Made by a program: the position numbers and the translations under genes. 64,000 nt of DNA from positions 41,088,456-41,152,455 of the forward strand of contig CM049318.1 in NCBI GenBank assembly GCA_026874595.1, in the 5' to 3' direction. Positions 56,132 to 64,000 of the stretch are shown one piece after another. The stretch is from Sipunculus nudus. Lineage: Eukaryota > Annelida > Sipuncula > Golfingiida > Sipunculidae. Each line of letters opens with the position of its first letter. Position 1 is the stretch's first letter. A model generated the notes under the pieces. It was not told the origin of the DNA. It worked only from the letters and a program-made list of their open reading frames with translations, and made no database searches.

Positions 56132-58768
56132 TTAGCTCAGCTGACTATAAGTCATCTGAGCTATAGTCGTGGTCCATTGTCCGTCGTCCGTCCGTCTGTC
56201 CGTCCGTCCGTCCGTCCGTCCGTCCGTAGATGTGGCACGTTTTGAAACCGTAAGACCTAGGAATCCAAAATTCGGCATAATGTTAGATGTCCCCAAGATC
56301 TCCTACCAAGCTGAAAACTGGGTCCTTGCAACTTCGTTCCTTTGAGAAATTAAGGAAAAACCTCAATTTTATATTAAAAACCTATTTTCACACTTCAGGA
56401 CTGCCTAATATCAAAACCACTCATCTGTTTTTCCTCATATTTACCATAAATATTCCTCTATATAGTTCCTATGTACATGCCAGAAATTATGTCTGTATTA
56501 TTTAATTTAAAAAAGTTATGGGCCCAAACATAATGCATTTTGTAAAAAATCAGGAAAGATATTTGATCACTTAACACCAAAAATGTTAAAGCTATGGACC
56601 TTTTTTCCAGTAATATAACTTTAATTAATCAAAATTCAATTGTATACCCAAAATTAGATGAAAATCTTTTAAATTTTTTAAAATATTAATAAAAATAAAA
56701 AATTGGTACCTTAAATTTTGCCCAACTTTGACCATGGCACGTTTTTTTCCTGTAAGTACTGTGGATTTAATTTTCACAGCATGTTTTTGTTAGCGTTTAA
56801 ACTGTTAACACCAAAAATTTGAAACCAGTTGATCAAAAACTGTAGATTTTAATCAAGTTTTCAAGCACCATGTAACATATTGTTTACATCAAGCTAGTAT
56901 TATGCAGTTTGCAAGAGCTCGGCTCCCCAGCTTCAGCTCTAAGTTCCTTAAATTCGGCATACAGTTAGATGTCTCCAAAATCCTCTACCATGCCAAGAAT
57001 TTGGTCACTAGGACTTAATACCTTCGAGATATTAATGAAAAACTTCATTTTTCAATTAAAAACCCATTGTTACACTTCAAGACTGCCTAATATCAAAACC
57101 ACTGATCTGACTTAAATCATAAATAATATACATATTTTTCATTCTCTATGCACATGCCAGAATGATGTCAGTATTGCTTAATTGTTTTAAGTTATGGGCC
57201 CAAACATAATGCACTTTGTAAAAAATCAAGAAATATATTTACTCCCTTAACAAGGGCATTGCTGAAGCTAGAGATTTTTTTGTCAGGGATGTAACATTTT
57301 TTAATCAAGATTCAATTGAATACCCAAAATTAGTTCTGAATTTTTCAAATTTTATAAGTTATTAGTATAAATATAAAATTAGTACCTTAAATTTTACCCA
57401 ACTGTGACCATGGCACGTTTGTTTCCCGTAAGCACTGTTGATATAATTTTCATATCATGCACACATAAGGATTTCAGCTTTTTAGTTTAGAAAGCTGAAA
57501 GAAATTGGCCAAAAATTGTAGCTTTTATTAATGTTTTTTATGAGACCCTGTCAGACTTTGGCTCTCTCCAGCCCCTCTTGAGTCACCTGTATGTTGACCT
57601 TGTTGACCTTTCATCAAATTATGCACACTTGAGGCGAGGCATTCAGGAATCCAGGCAGCTTATGGCCAGCCACAGTTGATCCAGGTGTCCAAAATAACTC
57701 ATCTAGTAGTTTTAACCAACAACATAACAATAAACAATAAATTAATAAATTTTTATTGGTTTTTAATAACAAATTAAAGAAAAATAGAAAAGGAATTTGT
57801 TAGTTTATAATAACAGGAAATTAACTTGCAGTTACTGATGATATAAGAATCTTGTATCAATGGGTAGAATGTCACATATTCCAAATAACACCATGCAGTC
57901 ACCTATGGCATTTTTCAGTTCAATTTTAATGATAAAGAAGTAAATCATATTATTCATTACTAATCATTAGGGATCATATGAAGGAAATTAATGATAGACA
58001 AAGAAGCAGTTGATAATATTAATCTAGATTCCTACTGTGTCTAGTGTGTACATTGATGTGAAATTAGTCCAAAATGAATTTTTTACAGTTATTTTTTAAT
58101 ATAAATAAAAGCCATAAAACCAGGTACTTATGATCATTATTTAAATGTGTGAATTTTGTATATTCTGGATTCTCAACATCATTGTTTGGTGAAAACTGAA
58201 TAAATACCAGACATGGTGCGAATACTTTGTAATTGTATTTAAATACGAATATGATTATATACTCCATTATAAAATTTCTTGCATAAAGAATGGGAATTCA
58301 GGTAAAAATGAAAGTATGTGAATACCAGTGCAAATACTTTCAAAATGTATTCATGAGTGCATTCATGAATATATTCTTTAATATTATTTTAATAATCATA
58401 TCAGTTATATTTCATTTTGAAAAATCATATGATTCTCTTATTATTTTTAATAAAAATTATATTTGGGACAATATTTGTAATTTTTTTTTAATAAATATTT
58501 AAACTCTTATATTATATGTTCTGCTTATAAGTTATATGGACAAGTCAAAATCTGTGTGACAATAGTACTCCATTTGTTAATAAAATGAATGAAATCAATC
58601 CTCTTCCCTGTCTCCAAAGGTACTATCAAAATCATACATAAGCTAAACAACAACAACTCATAATACAGCTTATATAAATTACCACACAAAACCAGCATGT
58701 GCCTCATTTCTAAATAATATTTTTTTATCATATATAACAGCTGAGCGTCGTGACCCATAGGTCCCTTG
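56132..58768 (+). mobile_element. HINE-1 element, copy k, inserted in pol
   Basis: Start TTAGCTCAGCTGACTATAAG with hairpin and a (CCGT)n run; end CAGCTGAGCGTCGTGACCC, ATAGGTCCCTTG. TTT on both sides (56129-56131, 58769-58771). It closely matches copy a at 2844-5448 along its length. Removing it with one TTT restores the pol reading frame, so it landed in an intact element. Confidence 0.88.
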
Positions 58769-59199
58769 TTTGGAATTAGGCCAAGTGGGGAACACATCAT
58801 TGGGTTAAATGGAGGTTTTGTAAATGGGCCCTTAACTCTACCTAAAGAGATTTCTTTCTCAATTTTTTGCTGAACCATGTCAGGTTTCTCTAAAACTGAC
58901 TTAAGGTTTTTTGGAAAATAGTTACTAACCACACCCTTGTATCCTATATCAAACCCATCTCTGAAGCCTGAAACTAGCAACCTAGTCTTTTCGACATCAT
59001 ATTGGCTAATGTGTAGTTGTTTAGCAAGTTCATGAACGTGTATTGGTGTTGGCAGGCCTTGGTCTTGTTTGGTTTTGCTGTGACTGAGGGGCCTGATTCT
59101 TGGTCTGTTGGCCTGCGGGCTGTTTGTTTTGATTGTCTTGTTGTTGGGCCAGTCTACACTTATTTCTTGGGTGTTTCCCATTGCAAAACGCGCATGCAT
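58769..59199 (-). pseudogene. Pol N-terminal region of the Ngaro-like element
   Basis: The frame overlaps the gag-like frame by about 170 bp, as in many retroelements with a frameshifted pol. It encodes HVHELAKQLHISQYDVEKTR, VSNYFPKNLKSVLEKPDMV and ends in PPFNPMMCSPLGLIP at the HINE-1 boundary. The last part is the block preceding RT in DIRS-type elements. Confidence 0.85.
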
Positions 59200-60286
59200 G
59201 CCTGTACTGGCATCCCTGGCAAAATCTGCCCCTGTTGAAACGACGGCAGGTCCCTTTTGCCTGTTGACGAAAGGGCTGGTTGGATGATCTCAGATTGGCG
59301 GTAACAGCGGTTACATAAAGTTCTGTGTGTTGGACCTCCCAAGGACAGTTATGTAGTTCCCTAGCTTTCCTGAAGCCCGTATCATAGGCCCACCAGTCGG
59401 CCCCCATCTCAAAGAGATTTCTGACAATACTTATGTATTTGCAGAGGTTAGGGGCCTGGGTTGGGAATTTCTGGCAATATATGGACATAAAAGTGTTGAA
59501 TGCTTGTGCCCAGTTGCCATAAGATAACTGCTTCCTGGCCTCAGGTGCCCAGCGGAAACCGTTCTCATCATCAAATCTAAGATTGTATGTCCTAGCTTCA
59601 CGATTAGGGAGTAATTCTGCTAAGTCTATAAATTTATTGTCCCAAATAGCGTCTTTGATTTTCTGCTGGACTGTCATTCCCAATGCGAGTGGAATGTTTT
59701 GGGAGACATCAGGATTTGCGTTTGTTGGCCCCTGTTGCCCTCGTGTAGAGACTAGCGGCCACTCTGTAGGCCCAGCTATGGGGATGGAAGGAAGTGGTGT
59801 GGTGGTGTTGTTATGGTTACCTGTGATGGTGGCAGCTGTTGCTGCCGCGACTGTAGGCAGTGACGGAGGCTGTAGGGCAGTGTTAGCGGACGGAGGCTGC
59901 GATACAGTTGCAGAGACTAGTGGAGACGACACTTGTGGCGCCTGGCTATCTTGCTGGGCCTGTGTTGGCTGGCCTACTCGTTCGTCTAGTAATGCCTTCA
60001 AACGTTGGTCCATACGAGGCATGAGTCGGTCCATCAGAGCCTCTAACCGCCGGGCCTCTTCTTCAATGGAAGGCGCTGCAGGTTGTGTAGGCGTGGCCGA
60101 GGCGGACTGCGAAGGCACCTGGCTATTGGGGTCAGTCCTGCGTCTCTTACTAGGTCGCCCTGCTGACCGTTCATTGCGTCTACGTGGTATTTGTGGAACT
60201 GCCATTTCCTCAGCCAGTCGCTGGGGGGGTCTCCTGTTCCTGGTCGACATCTGCAAATATTGATATACGGAACGGAAGTTTTTCAT
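59030..60286 (-). CDS. Gag-like protein of the Ngaro-like element
   Basis: This 418-residue frame is intact. Residues about 30-60 are basic (RRRNERSAGRPSKRRR). A Pro/Ala/Gln/Thr-rich central region follows, then a conserved block with GWYDT-like WWAYDTGFRKARELH, and a Cys/His cluster (CRRFNRGRFCQGCQYRHAC, then CNGKHPRNKC) resembling gag nucleic-acid-binding fingers. The tail is Gln/Asn-rich. It likely packages the element RNA; this is inferred from family organisation. ATG could be 60286 or the second Met 12 residues in. Confidence 0.82.
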   Translation of the reverse strand: MKNFRSVYQYLQMSTRNRRPPQRLAEEMAVPQIPRRRNERSAGRPSKRRRTDPNSQVPSQSASATPTQPAAPSIEEEARRLEALMDRLMPRMDQRLKALLDERVGQPTQAQQDSQAPQVSSPLVSATVSQPPSANTALQPPSLPTVAAATAATITGNHNNTTTPLPSIPIAGPTEWPLVSTRGQQGPTNANPDVSQNIPLALGMTVQQKIKDAIWDNKFIDLAELLPNREARTYNLRFDDENGFRWAPEARKQLSYGNWAQAFNTFMSIYCQKFPTQAPNLCKYISIVRNLFEMGADWWAYDTGFRKARELHNCPWEVQHTELYVTAVTANLRSSNQPFRQQAKGTCRRFNRGRFCQGCQYRHACAFCNGKHPRNKCRLAQQQDNQNKQPAGQQTKNQAPQSQQNQTRPRPANTNTRS

Positions 60287-61403
60287 TGACAGTACACTTT
60301 ATCCTTTTCTGTTAACCTTTCCTTATCTCTTTCGAGTAAATCAGATAAACCAATTAGCAAAGCCACATGTTACTGCCACACAGTAAATAAAACAGGTTCA
60401 TAACACTGTGTAAATTAAGCATGAAAAACAACTGTTTGAACATGCAATCAAATTCGCCAAATAACAGTAGCCTGCGAGTCAACAGAATTGTACATGGAAT
60501 TGGTTCATTACCTTAATACTGATGTTATACCATTGTGTATATATCATTGTAACTATAGAGTATGAGCAGGCAACATGTTTATACATGGCAAATGTAGGTG
60601 GCAACATATGACATCTCATATGGCAGAATAAAAATGACCAGTGACAGCATGTCAAGGCAACATGTGTTTGACACATGGCAGGATCATTAAAACAGGCAAC
60701 ATATGCATAACCAGGAATTATTCTGATTGGCAGATTTCATCTCTTTCTTGGAAACAGAGGAGCAGTAGCGCTACAGTTTTAATACAGATGTACAGGGTTA
60801 ACATCTAGAATTTTGAGCGGGGGGGGGGGGGGGGGGGGATGTCTGTTTTACTGAAGGTCTGAATAATTCCTGTAAACATATGGCAAGTGATGAACTGGTG
60901 ACTTGCGTACGAGTCCCTGAGCTTGCAGGGAAACCATGCAGAGCATGTCATGCCAACCCGGCATGGTGCAAGACACTGTAAAGACAACATGGAAAGCTGT
61001 GCATTTGTAGCTATAGAAGATTCTCTTTTGTTATTGGGAATGTGAACTTAACCAAATATTCTAGGATAAATATGGCATTTTACTTTTTGGATAAATGCCG
61101 GAAACATTTCCACGTATAACCGTGGTATGATGGAGACTATAACTGACTGATTTTTACAGATATGCCAACCAGAAAAGGCTTTTTTTTTTTTTTTTTTTAT
61201 ATTCAATAAGTGATTATATGTCGATCATGCTTGAACACATGTAAGAATGTAATACTGTTAGTTTAATTTATATATATAGATTTTTTTTTTTTTTTTTTTA
61301 AAGACATGTAGAAGTATGGATGATATACTATAGTAGACCAATTAATAAAAATGGACAGCTTTCCATGGCCAATTGTATCAAGATTGTGCTTGACAACGTC
61401 ATA
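60287..61403. other. Spacer between SGNH hydrolase and gag-like gene
   Basis: Non-coding, with GGCAACATRTG phrases repeated (about 60571, 60600, 60656, 60693), an 18-base G run near 60820-60838 and two poly-T runs near 61180-61198 and 61281-61300. It may be the leader of the element. Confidence 0.55.
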
Positions 61404-61991
61404 TTATAATTTGAGCCCATTGATGATGCAAGCTTTGATTGATTTGTACCAGAGTTTCAATCCCCTGGGGTTAAAATGAACACCATCATCAGTAAAGAGA
61501 TGTGTACCCCATTTGAACTTGTGCTGCCATAATTTGGCATATGAAGTGTCGCCAAGAGTCGCTTCCAGGTATTTATTACATATCTCTACCTTGCGGTTAT
61601 AATCTGCTGGGTAATCCCTTCCACAGTAGGGGGGGTAACGTAGGGGCAGAGCAAGGACCATTACCTTACTCACTTTGCATTTGACATGCAGATATTCTGC
61701 TAACATAAGCAGGTCATGCCCAACTACTTCTGGCTTACCAGATTTGCCCCCTGCCGATAAATCATTACCTCCGACATGTATGATCACCAATGGGGGGGAT
61801 TCCCGCCACACATAACCTAGATCCGCCATTTTAAGCATAGCTACCGTTCGACCTCCTACACCTTGGACATGTACTGTACATTTCTCAAAGCCAAAGTTAT
61901 GCCTCGTTGACACTGTGCCCGCATTAAGTGCGTCCCTTAATCGTTTTACTTGCGAGTCACCCAATATGGCGACCGCTTCCCTGCCGGACAT
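61404..61991 (-). CDS. SGNH/GDSL-family hydrolase of the Ngaro-like element
   Basis: The 195-residue intact frame has VAILGDSQVKRL (GDS block, nucleophile Ser), QGVGGRTV (Gly block), IIHVGGNDLSAG (Gly-Asn block) and TDDGVHFNPRG (D-x2-H block), so all four catalytic positions are present. SGNH hydrolases cleave esters; their role in Ngaro and some other retrotransposons is unknown. It lies 5' of gag in this arrangement. It is one of two frames in the element without a stop. Confidence 0.88.
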   Translation of the reverse strand: MSGREAVAILGDSQVKRLRDALNAGTVSTRHNFGFEKCTVHVQGVGGRTVAMLKMADLGYVWRESPPLVIIHVGGNDLSAGGKSGKPEVVGHDLLMLAEYLHVKCKVSKVMVLALPLRYPPYCGRDYPADYNRKVEICNKYLEATLGDTSYAKLWQHKFKWGTHLFTDDGVHFNPRGLKLWYKSIKACIINGLKL

Positions 61992-62271
61992 AATTTCTAG
62001 ACAAGTTTCCCAAAGCAGACAAGCTGGTTAGCACGGGGCAATAAATGGGATATAAAAGTTGAGCGCTGAGCGGCAAATCCTAGGGCGGTTCTACTCCTAG
62101 GTAAACAGGATCATCAACGTGAACAACGTGAATGAACAAACCTTTTCTCGCCCGAATGCTGGACACAACCCCTTAATCCTGGCAAAATAGGCTCGGTCCG
62201 TGGACAGCGGCTTTAGTCTGATCTTCTAATGATTCCTCTGTTGTGTAAAACCTTCCTTTGACGTAAACTCC
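61992..62271. other. Segment between repeat A and the SGNH hydrolase gene
   Basis: Unique to the internal junction; probably the 5' leader of the element. No gene is visible. Confidence 0.5.
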
Positions 62272-62828
62272 GAAAAGAAAATATTCTTGTAGTATGCTTC
62301 GTCTGCAAGAAGTGAAATGATCACTGTGGAAGACGAGCTGTATTTAAAAACACAGAGGTCACGTGGGACGAGATTTACACCGAGACTTGACGTTACCACG
62401 AGATTTCCTTAATTATCGCTCAACAAAGATTCTTTCATTATCGCTCAGTTTCTGGTATTGGTTCTTGCGGTCTACACCTACAATTGCCAATACCAGGGAG
62501 GGGTAGGATTTTTCTCAAAAATTTTACTGGCTTGTTGTCCCCTATTCTACCCATCTACTCAAAATCCTAACTTCTAAATAATAATAGCATGAAAATATAT
62601 GAACCGTGATCGGCAACCTTTAGGTTACAATAAATTATATCTATAAAAAAGTCCGCAACCACAAATGGTCATTTATACTACCGACCTATGGACAGATAAA
62701 AATGTACAAAATCACAATCTTTTAAGAGGTTACAAAGTGAAGGCACAGGCTCTTGCCTGTGCCTTCACTTATGCATGTCTGTGCTAAGAGTTGGCATAAA
62801 TGGGCCACAGACTACTCTTATGGCCTTT
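62272..62828 (-). repeat. Repeat A at the tandem junction
   Basis: Matches 53012-53568 at offset 9,260 bp. It carries the same 16-bp-stem hairpin at 62735-62770. Shared between the upstream element (as A2) and the downstream one (as A1). Confidence 0.9.
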
Positions 62829-63142
62829 ATTTATGCCTCCTCACACACAGACACACACAAACATACTGTTTTGCTCGTTCTTAGCAAAAGAAGAAGAAAA
62901 CAAGGTTTGAGATTTGAGCAGCTTATAGCTGCCAGATAGAATATAATTGATTAACTGGTAGTATAACACTGGTAATATCACAGAGCAATGTATGAAAATA
63001 TTACAATCAACATGTGGCACTTGCTTACAAAATTCTGTATTTTTAGAATATCTGCTAAAAAATTACCTACTATAACTTGTGTTTACAACGACTGTAGGAT
63101 CAAATTAAGTTAAAAGCTAAGAAGGTGGGGGAACATACCGCC
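62829..63142 (-). repeat. Repeat B1 of the upstream tandem copy
   Basis: Matches 53569-53882 almost perfectly and 52392-52705 closely. Confidence 0.9.
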
Positions 63143-63186
63143 ACTGCCACGTAGTGGCACCCCACCCAAAACAGGATGTTTCTAGG

Positions 63187-64000
63187 TTAATAAATCGGAT
63201 GGAGCCGAATGTATTTCTTAAAGGCATCTGAATTCCATCTGCCCAGTGCTCTTATTTGCGCATCACTCAGCCCGGCGGCGGCAGCTTCAGTTGCCGCCCC
63301 GATTCTGAATCTATGGCTTTTGAAGTGTTTGGGATCGAGGTGTATGAACTGTAAGTCTTTTGCCATTTGTGTTTCTACCTGTTTCCGTAAAAGTAAACCT
63401 GCATTTTGCATTGAGAACAGTGGCCCTGGGCCAGAGCCTCTCATCTCAACAAAGGTCATGAGTGCTTGAACTGGGCAAGGTGAATCAGATTGGACTGATA
63501 TAATGACCTGTTGACATTCTCCAGGTTTCAATGTTTTTGAGTGGTCAATCTTAAAATTGAGATGAACTGGGACATTGCTCTTTGTAACTACCTTAACATT
63601 TTGTACTTGCACTACTTTATCCAAGTCTGCTGTGGTTCTTGGAACTAGTTCACCTAACCTAAAGAAACCATAAAAACAAATCTGGTACAATGCCTGATAA
63701 AGTTTCCTACAGTAAGCAGAATCAATAGTGTACTGTGTGGCTTGAACCATTTTTTGTAGAATTGGTTTAGTGATTGGACAGCGGAAATCCAGACTGGGCC
63801 TCTTTTTCTGCGCTGCAACAATAAGTTTACCCACTACTAATGTAGCCCCGGGGTCTGGAAGATCAAGCATCTTGTGAATATAGGAAACCGCTGATGCATA
63901 ACTGGCCAATGTGGACCCTGACAACCCTTCCGTGAACTTATCTGTGAGAAAAATAAACAGGGAAGATGGAGCAAGTGGCAGGTTAGCCCAATGTGGCATG
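63187..64000 (-). CDS. Tyrosine recombinase of a second Ngaro-like copy, partial
   Basis: Identical to the left copy except for a few substitutions, including CAA instead of TAA at 63741-63743, so this frame is open. The catalytic Arg (YGFFRLGELVP), HxxR (SHRFR) and Tyr (KKYIRLHPIY) are all present. The window ends within the core-binding domain, so the N-terminus is missing. It proves that a second element sits upstream in the same orientation. Confidence 0.92.
   Translation of the reverse strand, partial: MPHWANLPLAPSSLFIFLTDKFTEGLSGSTLASYASAVSYIHKMLDLPDPGATLVVGKLIVAAQKKRPSLDFRCPITKPILQKMVQATQYTIDSAYCRKLYQALYQICFYGFFRLGELVPRTTADLDKVVQVQNVKVVTKSNVPVHLNFKIDHSKTLKPGECQQVIISVQSDSPCPVQALMTFVEMRGSGPGPLFSMQNAGLLLRKQVETQMAKDLQFIHLDPKHFKSHRFRIGAATEAAAAGLSDAQIRALGRWNSDAFKKYIRLHPIY

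Larger units (their letters stand above)
52392..62826 (-). mobile_element. Ngaro/DIRS-like retrotransposon with SGNH hydrolase
   Basis: Reading right to left on the minus strand: repeat A (62826-62272), SGNH hydrolase, gag-like protein, RT/RNase H, tyrosine recombinase, repeat B1 (53882-53569), repeat A2 (53568-53012, plus 306 extra bp to 52706), repeat B2 (52705-52392). Order A-ORFs-B1-A2-B2 is the split direct repeat layout of Ngaro-type elements, which integrate by a recombinase rather than an integrase. A HINE-1 element splits pol. Part of a second identical element lies upstream in tandem. Confidence 0.85.

Noticed and set aside
59583-60263. 226-residue plus-strand frame
   Set aside because: Shadow of the gag-like gene on the opposite strand; no domain, Cys/Gly-rich composition comes from the antisense.

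Overview
The window is eukaryotic DNA, AT-rich and dominated by introns and nested transposons. The repeat content fits a bivalve or related mollusc: SGNH-hydrolase-bearing tyrosine-recombinase retrotransposons, tRNA-derived SINEs, and many copies of elements starting TTAGCTCAGCTGAC. The taxon is an inference; no diagnostic host sequence other than the telomerase gene is present.

The host gene is telomerase reverse transcriptase (TERT) on the + strand. I can trace 26 coding exons from 15448 to 51970, all joining in one open frame (3,136 nt, about 1,045 residues). In order they give a linker with a bipartite nuclear localisation signal, the RNA-binding domain (CP-like, QFP-like and T motifs), RT motifs 1, 2, A, B', C, D and E, and most of the C-terminal extension. 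The N-terminal (TEN) exons lie upstream of 15448, probably outside the window. The final exon(s) lie beyond 64000.

Layout: 1-2170 is a decayed DIRS-like fragment (RNase H plus tyrosine recombinase) with a 65-bp inverted repeat. 2220-5850 holds two SINEs and one HINE-1 element (my label for Helentron-like non-autonomous elements with a TTAGCTCAGCTGAC start). 6850-15152 is an inactivated L1/Tx1-type LINE on the - strand, split by a HINE-1 copy with a 337-bp tandem array. 15448-51970 is TERT, whose introns are filled with HINE-1 and a second family, HINE-2. 52392-64000 is a head-to-tail pair of Ngaro/DIRS-like retrotransposons on the - strand (SGNH hydrolase, gag-like, RT/RNase H, tyrosine recombinase) with split direct repeats. 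Another HINE-1 copy is inserted in the pol frame.

The most interesting signal is the HINE-1/HINE-2 system. Both families share one architecture: a 5' hairpin, a complementary subterminal repeat near the 3' end, and a 3' CTTG end. Both carry the palindrome GGTGGCGCCACC. Two HINE-1 copies interrupt reading frames, and removing them with one TTT restores each frame, so the target site can be read directly. One truncated copy ends 13 bp before a TERT exon and contributes to its splice acceptor tract.
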